In this document: positions 8,069 through 16,342 of the stretch, one piece after another | How the letters are laid out: each line of letters opens with the position of its first letter | Position numbering within the stretch: position 1 is the stretch's first letter | Assembly: GCF_002979865.1 (NCBI RefSeq) | Contig: NZ_PCPZ01000003.1 | Location: 372,001-436,000, forward strand | DNA from: Arthrobacter sp. MYb214 | GTDB taxonomy: Bacteria; Actinomycetota; Actinomycetes; Actinomycetales; Micrococcaceae | DNA: 64,000 nt | Reading direction: 5' to 3' | Program-made: the position numbers and the translations under genes | Notes under the pieces: generated by a model | What the model saw: only the letters and a program-made list of their open reading frames with translations | Database searches by the model: none | Told to the model about the DNA's origin: nothing

Positions 8069-8518
8069 CACAGACTAGGGTGTCGAAGGCCACATCGTCA
8101 AGCGGTAAAGGAGTTCTATTTCACATGGATCGGTAATTGTGACAAGCAACCGGGCAGGCGCGCTTTGCAGCTACAGCCAGCTGATTCGGATTCCTCCACG
8201 TCACTTCGCGTACGCGTGGGATTGATTGCAGGAATTCGGGTGACGCTATGAGAATGAGTTGGTCCAGGGAGAAGCCAGCGGAGCGACTGGATCAGTTCTC
8301 GTGATGAGTTGATTAGCGATTGCGCTATTGCCTTGGCTCGGGGGTCAATCCCTTGCACGGCCGGAATGAAGATACAGGTCGCGAGGTCCAGGAATGACTG
8401 CTCGAATGGACGAGTACCGCGAATCCGTTGGGGCGAAAGGGCGCGCATTCAGCGTGCGGCTTGCATGGCGCAGTGACTTGATCACTCTGGTGAGCACCGG
8501 GAAGAGGCTTGGCCTAAA
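8069..8518. other. Intergenic region without a recognisable gene
   Basis: Open frames on both strands show no family resemblance and lack convincing ribosome-binding sites. There is a small dyad (GCGTACGC, centred near 8213). It separates the divergently located catabolic operon promoter from the end of the ECF transporter operon. Confidence 0.4.
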
Positions 8519-8537
8519 CGCGGGAGCCTGTCCCGCA
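8519..8537 (-). terminator. Terminator candidate after the ECF operon
   Basis: GCGGGA and TCCCGC form a stem with a five-base loop just downstream of the ATPase stop, followed on the minus strand by GTTT. Short but well placed. Confidence 0.5.
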
Positions 8538-8549
8538 GCAGAAAAATTG

Positions 8550-9941
8550 CTACGACAGCTGGTGCACCCTGTGCGCAGTGCGCGAGATGAATCGCTCATC
8601 ATGGGAGGAAAACAGCACCGCTCCCCCGCGCTCGAATACCGAATCGATGACCTCGTGCAGGATTTGAAGCCCGGCCGAATCCATCGCCTCAGTTGGTTCA
8701 TCAAGGAGGAGCAGCCGAGGTTCGCGCACCAGCACGGTGGCCAAGGCAACGAGCCGGCGGGCCGAAGCCGGCAGTTCATAAGGGTGGGTCTGAGCATAGG
8801 ATTCCAGGCCCAGCTGTTCAAGCACCAACGGCACACGGGCGCGTTGGATGCTCTTCTTGGGAAGGCCGAAAGCGATCTCCCGGGCTACCGTACGTTCGAA
8901 GAGCTGATCCGAAGGGTTCTGCAGGAGCATTCCGGCATCAGCTGCCACCCGCATCTTTCCGGAAGCTGGCTTGAGCAGCCCTGCGGCGGCTTTGAGCAGC
9001 GTGGTCTTTCCTGTTCCGTTGGCGCCAGCCAGCCCCACGCATTCTCCTGCATGGACTTCGAGGTCTAGGTTGGAGATGACCGGGGCGCTGGCGCCCTTGT
9101 ATCCGAGCTGCACGCCAGCAAAGGCCAGCAGGGGCTCTGCTGATGCTGCTGCGATGGATGGTCTTCTTCGTTTGGACGGCAACGCAGCAGTTCCAGTGCC
9201 TTCAGATGCCGGCAGCAAAGTTCCGTCCGCCAAGGTCCACAGGGCATCTGCTTCGGCTTCCCATGCTTCAGTTGTCCGAGTCAGCACCACAAGCGCGGTG
9301 CCCGCGGCGCGCAGCCGTGTGATCATCGCGGTCACTGTTGCAGTTGCCTTGGAATCCAAACCGGCCAGTGGTTCGTCGAGCACAATGATGGACGGTTTCG
9401 CGGCGGACAATGCAGCTAACGCGACGAGGCGTTCCTGGCCTCCTGAAAGCTTGGCGGGGTCGCGTTCCAGCAGATGTTCCAGGGACAGCCGCGTGGAGAG
9501 CTCGCTGATGAGCTCTGTCATCTCTTCGCGGGGCATGCCTTCGTTCTCCCGGGCGAAGACAAGCTCTTCGGCAACCGTCTGGCGAATCCTCGAAAGGTAG
9601 AGGCCGGCATCCTGGGGCAGCAGTCCCACGTGCCTGGCCCAGCCGGCTATGTCGATTCGTGGCGAAAGCTCCGGAGAATAATCAATCCGTTGCCCCGCCA
9701 GGGTGACCGTTCCCTCGCACTGGTCGGCTCCCGGCCGCGGCAGCATGCCAGCTAGTACTCCGCCCAGCGTGGACTTCCCGGATCCAGAGTCGCCGGCAAT
9801 GACAGTCAGGGATCCCGGGGAGAATTCCATCTCGATCTCGCGCAAGGCATCGGAGTGCGCCTCGGAGTAGCGGAAGCTTCCCAGCCTGAGGTGCAGCGCC
9901 GCCGTGGTTCCGGCACGTGCACGGTGCTCCATGTCCATCAT
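8550..9941 (-). CDS. ECF transporter two-domain ATPase (EcfA1-EcfA2 fusion)
   Basis: A 463-residue cytoplasmic protein holding two ABC ATPase domains. Domain 1 has Walker A AGDSGSGKST (~residues 44-53), signature LSGGQ and Walker B IIVLDEPLAGLD. Domain 2 has GANGTGKTT and LLLLDEPTEAMD, but its signature is degenerate (LPASARR in place of LSGGQ). It powers the EcfT/S module encoded just upstream; its ATG overlaps the T-component stop (ATGA) with GGGGGAG before it. A longer in-frame start would run deep into the T gene and is less likely. One active and one degenerate composite site is a plausible functional reading. Confidence 0.88.
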   Translation of the reverse strand: MMDMEHRARAGTTAALHLRLGSFRYSEAHSDALREIEMEFSPGSLTVIAGDSGSGKSTLGGVLAGMLPRPGADQCEGTVTLAGQRIDYSPELSPRIDIAGWARHVGLLPQDAGLYLSRIRQTVAEELVFARENEGMPREEMTELISELSTRLSLEHLLERDPAKLSGGQERLVALAALSAAKPSIIVLDEPLAGLDSKATATVTAMITRLRAAGTALVVLTRTTEAWEAEADALWTLADGTLLPASEGTGTAALPSKRRRPSIAAASAEPLLAFAGVQLGYKGASAPVISNLDLEVHAGECVGLAGANGTGKTTLLKAAAGLLKPASGKMRVAADAGMLLQNPSDQLFERTVAREIAFGLPKKSIQRARVPLVLEQLGLESYAQTHPYELPASARRLVALATVLVREPRLLLLDEPTEAMDSAGLQILHEVIDSVFERGGAVLFSSHDERFISRTAHRVHQLS

Positions 9942-10696
9942 GAGGCTCCCCCGAGAGGCAACAGAATCGCTACCGGCACCAGCACCGAACACAGCAGGGC
10001 AACCCAGCGGACGCCCCGCTGTATCTGCGAGTCTGCAACTTGGCGCAACCTGCTGTGCTCACCACGGGCGGGAAAACCGCGTGCCGCCAGATGCACCGAG
10101 CGGTCATGGGCATCTTGCACCGAGGAGAGCACCAGCGGCACGGCTCGCAGCCTCAGGCGCTGCAGCCAACCGGCCAAGCCACGGCCGGTTCCTGCCTTCC
10201 GCAAGGCCTGGGCTTCGCCGATGGCATGCTGCTTTTCCATCATCTGCGGAAGAAGGAACAGCGTGGATGCCAATAGGTATCCCGCCTGCGGCGGAGCCGG
10301 AGACAAATCGATGGCTGCCACCAACTGGTGCTTATCGATCAGCAAACCGCAAAGCAAACCGGCCACCACCAGCACGGCGGTGCGCAAGGCCAAGGCCATG
10401 GCAATCTCCACTCCCCCAAGCGTCAGTAAAATTGGTCCCCAGACCGCGATCACCGCCGAAGTTTCCTGCGAAGCCAGTCCATGGATCATCAGCAAGGACA
10501 AGAGAGTCGGGAGCATGATTGCACCGCTGAGCGCCGCGAGTTTACGGGACTTGCCCGCAACTGCGCCAACGGCCAGGCAAAGCACTATTACCGCGCAGTT
10601 CAGCCACCAGCGGCTGGCAGCCGTGGCCACTGAAACGGTGAGCACGGCTAGGCAAAGCACGGTAAAAGGATGCAAGTCAGCGATGCGGCGCTTCAT
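9938..10696 (-). CDS. ECF transporter T component
   Basis: A 252-residue membrane protein with five or so hydrophobic helices at the N-terminal half and a long cytoplasmic stretch that couples to the ATPases. The coupling-helix ARG motifs are visible as EAQALRKAGTGRG and VHLAARGFPARG. It connects the substrate-binding S protein to the ATPase and is encoded between them, eight bases after the S gene. The cluster is a dedicated ECF transporter (group I arrangement). Confidence 0.85.
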   Translation of the reverse strand: MKRRIADLHPFTVLCLAVLTVSVATAASRWWLNCAVIVLCLAVGAVAGKSRKLAALSGAIMLPTLLSLLMIHGLASQETSAVIAVWGPILLTLGGVEIAMALALRTAVLVVAGLLCGLLIDKHQLVAAIDLSPAPPQAGYLLASTLFLLPQMMEKQHAIGEAQALRKAGTGRGLAGWLQRLRLRAVPLVLSSVQDAHDRSVHLAARGFPARGEHSRLRQVADSQIQRGVRWVALLCSVLVPVAILLPLGGAS

Positions 10697-10703
10697 TAGT
10701 GGC

Positions 10704-11510
10704 CTACTTGTTTCCGCTCTTGCCCAGCACCTTGTAGCGGCGAATGAATTCGAAGGAACCGCTCAAGCGCTTCGGCAGGGCGAAGACCAGCAGCGCTGCG
10801 ATGAGGAAGACAATTGCCTTGTCTCCCGGGTCGGAGATCAGGGCCTGCTTGGTGACTGCGGAGAGCAGCGAATCTCCCATGGAGCGGAAGGCCGCAACCA
10901 CTGCGCCGGTGCCGACGCCCGAGGTGCCGCCGTAGACGAAGGCAGCCACCGGGGAGGAGACTACGCCAACCAGTACACCGGAAACCAAGCCCGCGATTGG
11001 GGCAAGGTATGGCCGGCGCAAGGCGCCGTAGCGAGCGGCGGTTCCCGCAAGGAAACCGACTAATGCGGCTCCTGCAGCGAATGGCAAGACCGTTGGGGCG
11101 AACAGCGCCCAGATCAGCGTGCTGAGCACACCGGTGGCGGCACCGGCACGGCGGCCGGCCAGGAAGCCCACCAGCACGGTGCCCATGGAGTCCAAGTACA
11201 GCGGGACCATGACGGACCCGACGAATTGGCCCAGGATGATGTTCAGTGCCAGCGCAACCGGGATCAGTGTCAGGGCGGAGACCGGCAGATCCGGCAGCAC
11301 AGCGAGCAGCAGCAGGACGGCAGCGATCAGGTAGGCAGCGAAAGTTGCCAAGGCAACTCCCTGGCCCAGGCCCTCGACGATTCCCGCGGGTTGGGTGATG
11401 ACCAGGAACAGGTAGGTTCCAACGAGCAGCAGGGTTCCAGCTGCGCCGAGCACCCTGCGGCGCAGGAGCTGGGTCGCTGATGCTTCGGGCAAAAGAAGGT
11501 TCGGTGACAT
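10704..11510 (-). CDS. ECF transporter substrate-binding S component
   Basis: A 268-residue integral membrane protein with about six or more hydrophobic segments. It shows the S-component-like LALNIILGQFVGSVMVPLYLDSMGTVLVGFLAGRRAGAATGV region, in which a small substrate is bound. The ATG at 11510 was chosen because the upstream extension is hydrophilic and unlike the family. The gene follows a nucleoside hydrolase on the same strand (117-base gap), suggesting a nucleoside, nucleobase or related riboside as cargo. Specificity is inference. Confidence 0.8.
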   Translation of the reverse strand: MSPNLLLPEASATQLLRRRVLGAAGTLLLVGTYLFLVITQPAGIVEGLGQGVALATFAAYLIAAVLLLLAVLPDLPVSALTLIPVALALNIILGQFVGSVMVPLYLDSMGTVLVGFLAGRRAGAATGVLSTLIWALFAPTVLPFAAGAALVGFLAGTAARYGALRRPYLAPIAGLVSGVLVGVVSSPVAAFVYGGTSGVGTGAVVAAFRSMGDSLLSAVTKQALISDPGDKAIVFLIAALLVFALPKRLSGSFEFIRRYKVLGKSGNK

Positions 11511-11627
11511 GATGAGGCAATCCTGGGGATACGAGTTTGGCTGCGCGCAGGATTGCTCCCGCAACGCGCGAATGGCGGGTCTATGTCACCTCGACCCGGT
11601 AGACGATTCTAGCCCACCTGCCCGTGC

Positions 11628-12725
11628 TCAGGAATTCTCGTTGAGTTTCCTTGCCAGCGCACCGAGGCGCTGGACCAGCTCGGCAAACCCTGCTTCGGGG
11701 TCATTTGCCACGACCACCTGGGCATTCGCCGGCTTGCCCCACAGCCCGCGGAAATCGGCCACGGTGGTACCAAAGAGCAAAGGCGATTCTGTCTCTACGT
11801 CCACCGTTGCGAGGCGGGTTTGGTACTCAAGCGTCCCCGCGGCGACACCAGCGGCAAAGTAGTCGTGCACGTGGGCAATGTAGCCCTGGTCGTAGTGGCG
11901 ATGGAATTCGAAGTAGAAGCGCAGGGCATCGGAGAGATAGCGAACCAGCGGATTGGAGGACTTGCTCAACGTCCCTTCCGGGTCGCTAGCCTGGACGACT
12001 TCGGGTTCAGCGCATTCGGCTTCTTCGGAGAGCTTCGTCAGGAAGTCCGGCTGCATTTCGAAGCGTTCCGTGGTGTCCAGCGAACAGACGATTGGCAGCT
12101 TCGAGGAATCGAGCCCTTGTTCCGCCGCCGCCGTATAGGCAGCAAAAACTTCCTTTGCGGCGTGCGGGTCCACGTGGGTGTTCCACTCGGCCGTCGGCGT
12201 TGTATTCCCTTGGTAGTAGAAAGCACCGCCCATGATCACTACTTTGCGCAGCAACCAGGGAAGACGCGGTTCACCTCGAAGTGCCAGAGCGAAATTTGTC
12301 AGCGGTGCAGTCAGGAGCACCGTGAGCTCGCCTGGGTTGGCGCGTGCCGCCTGGATCCAACAGTCAACGGCGTCATTGCCTCCAGCTGAATCTGAGCCAG
12401 GATCGGGAAGCGTTGCGTATCCAACGCCCTGAGGACCATGAGTCTCTGGAGTTGTCACGAGTGGAATCTTAAGTGGTTCACTTGCACCGATGAGCACTAG
12501 AACGTCCGGCTTTCCGCAGAGGTTGAGCAGAGCGCGGTTATTCGCAGCGACTTGCTCGACACCAATATTGCCTGGGGTGCTGGTGACTGCCTCGATCTTC
12601 ACGTGATCGAGCGAGCAGAGATACGCCAAGGCCAGAGCATCATCGATGCCGGTGTCGCAATCGATTAAGAGGCGTCTATGTAATGTGCGGTCACTCTGTT
12701 CATCATCTACGCTTTCGAAACTCAT
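11628..12725 (-). CDS. Nucleoside hydrolase (inosine-uridine preferring family)
   Basis: A 365-residue nucleoside hydrolase. The Ca-binding N-terminal motif is LLIDCDTGIDDALAL (family DxDxxxDD, here DCDTGIDD). Later landmarks are LLTAPLTNFALALR, KVVIMGGAFYYQGN, TPTAEWNTHVDPHAAKEVF and a His/Asp-rich end HVHDYFAAG. It cleaves the N-glycosidic bond of ribonucleosides to a base and ribose in the cytoplasm. GGAG lies six bases before the ATG. With the following ECF genes it forms an uptake-and-salvage unit. Base preference cannot be told. Confidence 0.88.
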   Translation of the reverse strand: MSFESVDDEQSDRTLHRRLLIDCDTGIDDALALAYLCSLDHVKIEAVTSTPGNIGVEQVAANNRALLNLCGKPDVLVLIGASEPLKIPLVTTPETHGPQGVGYATLPDPGSDSAGGNDAVDCWIQAARANPGELTVLLTAPLTNFALALRGEPRLPWLLRKVVIMGGAFYYQGNTTPTAEWNTHVDPHAAKEVFAAYTAAAEQGLDSSKLPIVCSLDTTERFEMQPDFLTKLSEEAECAEPEVVQASDPEGTLSKSSNPLVRYLSDALRFYFEFHRHYDQGYIAHVHDYFAAGVAAGTLEYQTRLATVDVETESPLLFGTTVADFRGLWGKPANAQVVVANDPEAGFAELVQRLGALARKLNENS

Positions 12726-12907
12726 TCGTACTCCTACGAGTTGACGGCCGACGAACGGCTCACATATCCAAATTAGTGTGTCGTATTCTATGCGTGAGCA
12801 GTTCTAAAAACTGCTCTTGGACTCCGTTGCCATTCACCCAAACCGATTGATAAATATGAATCTATGGTATCTGCCTCGTTAGACGATATCGCGAGTAGCA
12901 TTCAGAC

Positions 12908-13258
12908 TTGTCACCTCGCCAAGCCGGTGATGGAAGCGTTGTCGTCCATGTAGACGACGATGCAAGGTCCGCGTCAGCTAAGATGGAACGTCGGCAGATT
13001 GATGCTGTGTCCAAAATCGCAGCTGGCCAACCAGTCGGGCTTTTCAGAACCAGCGAAAACCTACCAGGATCTGCGTTCGAGCATAGGATTCCCCTGTCTA
13101 CGAACATGCTCGCTGCCGCAGACACTTCCTTGTCTCCTTATATGCCATTGCTGGTTGAGGCTGACTTCTTATTCACTTTAGACGGAGGAGCTATCTCCGG
13201 TTTTATCACTACAGAAGCACCGACGCACTATTATCAACTCCTTGTGGAAGTGAAATAG
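12908..13258 (+). CDS. Hypothetical ORF, possibly frameshifted
   Basis: A TTG-initiated frame of 116 codons with soluble, globular-looking composition (VVVHVDDDARSASAKMERRQ and AFEHRIPLSTNMLAAADTSL are its best-ordered parts). A second frame from an ATG at 12864 runs 29 codons into it before a stop at 12951, so the original gene may have started there and suffered a frameshift near 12930. No family recognised. It marks the left edge of the A+T-richer island. Confidence 0.3.
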   Translation: MSPRQAGDGSVVVHVDDDARSASAKMERRQIDAVSKIAAGQPVGLFRTSENLPGSAFEHRIPLSTNMLAAADTSLSPYMPLLVEADFLFTLDGGAISGFITTEAPTHYYQLLVEVK

Positions 13259-13378
13259 GAATTTTAGAACATCTTCGACAGATTTACGTCGACCGACAAG
13301 AAGATTGGGCTCAGCCTTCTACAAATTCGAATGCTGCGCGCTCTTCAAAAGGAGAACGTTGTGCAGTAGCTTGGTGCC

Positions 13379-14005
13379 ATGGTCGGTTGGGACGTCTCGC
13401 GGCATCCGGAATGGGACATGATGTTCACCGCTTGCCTCACTGCGCGCGAAATCGCTGACCGATGCAAACAGAACATCGCGACCGGGCATCTACACATGAA
13501 AAACCGGGAAAAATATGACCCCGACTTCTATACCAAACACGTCGAAGCACTCGAAGCTCGGGGACCGCATCGCGTCAACACGAAATGGCGGAGGCGCGTT
13601 AAGGAAGCTCAAGATTTCTATACTTCTCAAGGACGCCTTCCGCTTCGCACTGGGGATTTTTCAGAGCATTCGTTGGCTAATTGGATCGCTGAGCAACGCC
13701 TCCTCTACGAACGAAATGAACTGCCACAAGCAAAATTAGTCCTGCTTGAGCCACTCACTGGCTGGAACGTCAATCCACGGACTCGAGAAAGCGAGCTGCG
13801 GTGGAGGAACAAGCTCGAGTCGTTCATCGACTTCGTGGCTACCGAACATCGCATGCCCAGATACAGGACATACGCCACACCAGAAGAGCATGCGCTGGGC
13901 GTGTGGTTGCATAATCAGCATCAACGACGCACTGAGAACCGGCTTGAGCTGTGGAAGCTTGAAGCACTCAACGAAGAGATACCCGAGTGGCGTAGCAGAG
14001 CATGA
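13379..14005 (+). CDS. Helicase-associated (HA) repeat protein
   Basis: A 208-residue protein with two tandem helicase-associated repeats, about residues 70-131 and 139-205. Each reads W(R)..l..f(y/i)....gr.P ... e.sLa.WI..QR ... l.L..L.gW. These three-helix modules usually occur at the C terminus of superfamily II helicases; here no helicase motifs precede them, so this is a stand-alone or truncated gene. Codon use is A+T-richer than the flanking chromosome. Possibly nucleic-acid binding; role in the island unknown. Confidence 0.6.
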   Translation: MVGWDVSRHPEWDMMFTACLTAREIADRCKQNIATGHLHMKNREKYDPDFYTKHVEALEARGPHRVNTKWRRRVKEAQDFYTSQGRLPLRTGDFSEHSLANWIAEQRLLYERNELPQAKLVLLEPLTGWNVNPRTRESELRWRNKLESFIDFVATEHRMPRYRTYATPEEHALGVWLHNQHQRRTENRLELWKLEALNEEIPEWRSRA

Positions 14006-14080
14006 ATCGAAGTCAGCGCATCGCGCCCCAAGCAACTTTGCAAAATAGCGTCCACAGTCCGGAAGATACAAAAAGAATAA

Positions 14081-14842
14081 TCACGATTCCGAGCGACACA
14101 TTTCCGATAACCAGGCGGACCATTGCCCTCCCCGCCCTTTTTGACCAGTCGCTTCTATTTGGCTAGGCACAATACGACCCAAAAGTTCAGTAATAATTCC
14201 CAGTATCAAAGCAGTGTTGGAAAGTGGATTTGCCTCACCGCTACCAGTGCTCTCATGCAGGGGTCTTCCATCCATCATGTAGCCAACGTGAGTAATGGGG
14301 TCTCACAATATCTATTGCCTGAGCTCGTCAGAACACGCCTCAAAATCTGCTTCGAGCACCCCGTGGTACTTGATCATGGTGTGCCTTTCGGTTTTCACAT
14401 CCTGCACTCGACGCTACGGACGGAGAACGTAACTGACCGGTTTGAAGTCCGCCTCAAAGGTCGGTTCCAACTCCAACGCCAACTTTGCCTGAATCTCCCG
14501 CTCCTGGACAGTGGGGATTCCGAAGCGCCGAAGTTTTGGGTTTCCCGGTTTGGGAATCAAACGTTCCTTCACCGGCGATGGGACAAAGGCCTGAGACTTC
14601 AAAAGCTCCTTGTCTTCCTCCATAAATTCCACGCTTTCGACACCATCACCAGTCATGACCGGAATGCGCCGTTCAGCATCGGCAATCCTGGCATCCTTGT
14701 TGCGCTTCACCTGGCCACACGAACTGGTAAGGAATACCTTGTCATGGACGAGGTTGCACACATCGTCAAGAAATGAGGCTGGGCGCGTACTAATATCGGT
14801 CACCGCATGGCGGAAACGTGGGGGTGGATGATTCGGGGTCAC
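14081..14842 (-). pseudogene. Decayed group II intron reverse transcriptase/maturase
   Basis: Minus-strand frames match the N-terminal half of group II intron-encoded proteins in order. They show DVCNLVHDKVFLT, then FVPSPVKERLIPKPGNPKLR and FGIPTVQEREIQAKLALEL with EPTFEADFKPVSY (normally SYGFRP). After a frameshift comes YHGVLEADFEACSDEL (normally VLDADIEACFDEI) and a blurred GTPQGG-LSP region. Stops and frame changes interrupt it, the YADD region is not seen and no maturase or intron RNA domain is recognised. Clearly a dead fragment. Confidence 0.75.
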
Positions 14843-14914
14843 AGCGATGTTTGCTGCAGCCCCTGCCGGTGCGCATGTTTCGTTCCGCCTCGCGCTTCAG
14901 CCCGTTATATTGTT

Positions 14915-14947
14915 GACAGCCCCTAAAAGAGGATCATAGGGACTGTC
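14915..14947. repeat. Inverted repeat near the 3' end of the IS110 relic
   Basis: GACAGCCCCTA and TAGGGACTGTC pair over 11 positions with one mismatch around an 11-base loop. It lies about 110 bases beyond the dead transposase's C terminus and may belong to the right non-coding end of that element. Confidence 0.4.
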
Positions 14948-15053
14948 GGCCGACCAATCTCGGCATGGTGTCTTGCCCCTGTCTAACCAATGATCCGGGG
15001 GTGTTGCCACCGAGATTGGGATGGCAGTAGGGTGATTGACTCTTCTATGTCCG

Positions 15054-16142
15054 TCAAGCCGCAACCGGAACCTCTTCAATCATTTTTGAAGCACTGAAGA
15101 TTCTGAAGATCCGACGGATGAGATAGCGTTTGATGCATCGACGGATCTCCTGATCAGTCTTCCCCTCAGCCTGACGCTTCTCAACATAAACTCGAGTCTC
15201 ATCGTCATGGGCCATGCGTGTGACCGCGGCAATATGCAGGGCAGCATTTAATGACCTATCACCACCACGATTAAGCCGGTACCGGGTTGTGTTCCCGGAC
15301 GACGCAGGAATCGGATTCACGCCAGCCAGGCAGGCAAACGCCGCTTCATTGCGCACTCGCCCATCATGGGACCACTCGACGAAGCACTTCGCAACTGTGA
15401 TTGCTTTGAAGCCGACCTCATCCAATTAGGGTGCTGCTACGCTGACCTGCACCAGCTCGTCCAGTTGATGCTCTTTGGCAGCCAGCTGCTGATCCAAGTC
15501 CAGGACATGTTTGGCCAGTCGTACCGCTTCCGACCGTGCAATCCTCAGCGACAGTTCTTCTTCCCGGTCCCGCCACCGGCTGATTTCAGCAATCTGGCTT
15601 CCGATCAGTTTCTTTCGGGCATCAATCCCTAGGCCATTGCTGCGAATCGGGGCGTACAAGGCGTTCACGGACCTGGTACGGTCTTTCGCCATCGAGCTGC
15701 GTGCCGTGACAAGGATGCGCAATCCTTGGCGGATCCCCTCATTCAGCCGGGGATGGCGCAATTTGTCCACCGGAAGCGGCAGAGACGCCATTGCCATGCG
15801 ATGCGCATCTAACACATCAGTTTTTCCCACACCACTGTTCTGTTTCTTGATCATGCGTGGTGCCTCGGATACGGGGAACCCATGGGCTGCAACTGTGCCG
15901 GCAAGGATCGCTCCATAGGTGGCGGCACCTTCAATGATCCAGAGGGTGTCTGCGTTGCCTTCGGTGCGTCGGGCGACCCAGCTAATGGCCCGGTTGATCC
16001 CACTGCTGGTCACTGGAAACTACTGGGTATCGAGTAGAGCGCCATTGCTGGAATCAGTGATGGCGTAGACATGATTACGTGCCTGGGTGTCGACACCCAC
16101 GACAAATGGGTGGCAATGAGCGACGATAGGTTGTGCGGTCAC
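15054..16142 (-). pseudogene. IS110-family transposase with two in-frame stops
   Basis: Reading from a GTG at 16142 with AGGAAAGG before it, the frame runs 362 codons. It holds the N-terminal DEDD RuvC-like part (VVGVDTQARNHVYAI, later GKTDVLDAHRMA) and the C-terminal Tnp20 part (NEAAFACLAGVNPIPASSG, NRGGDRSLNAALHIAA, GKTDQEIRRCIKRY). The frame is intact apart from a TAG at 16020-16022 and a TAA at 15426-15428, so it cannot make full-length transposase. Its upstream end is cut by the IS481-type element 61 bases away, where an IS110 left end with guide (bridge) RNA would be expected. Confidence 0.85.
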
Positions 16143-16203
16143 CGTACTTTCCTTTCCTGGAATTCAAGGTCGGCCGTGAACGGCCGGTACCAGTCCGGGT
16201 AAG

Positions 16204-16276
16204 TGTCCTGTCTCCGCACTTCGTGGACACACGAACTCATGACTTCGTGGACACCATGTCTCAACAGTTCGTGGAC
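16204..16276 (+). repeat. Left end of IS481-type element with three transposase-site repeats
   Basis: Three copies of a ~12-base block, CACTTCGTGGAC, GACTTCGTGGAC and CAGTTCGTGGAC, are spaced about 24-25 bases apart. They are likely transposase-binding sites. The mirrored set is at 17806-17878. Confidence 0.7.
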
Positions 16277-16342
16277 AAAACCACACCGGTTTCTGGCACT
16301 GTCGAGAACACGAAAAGTGCCCTTCCTCCACGCGTACGATCC

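Noticed and set aside
15426-16022. Read-through or recoding of the two stops in the IS110 transposase
   Set aside because: No slippery site or conserved stem is apparent and the element's left end is also missing; simple decay is sufficient.
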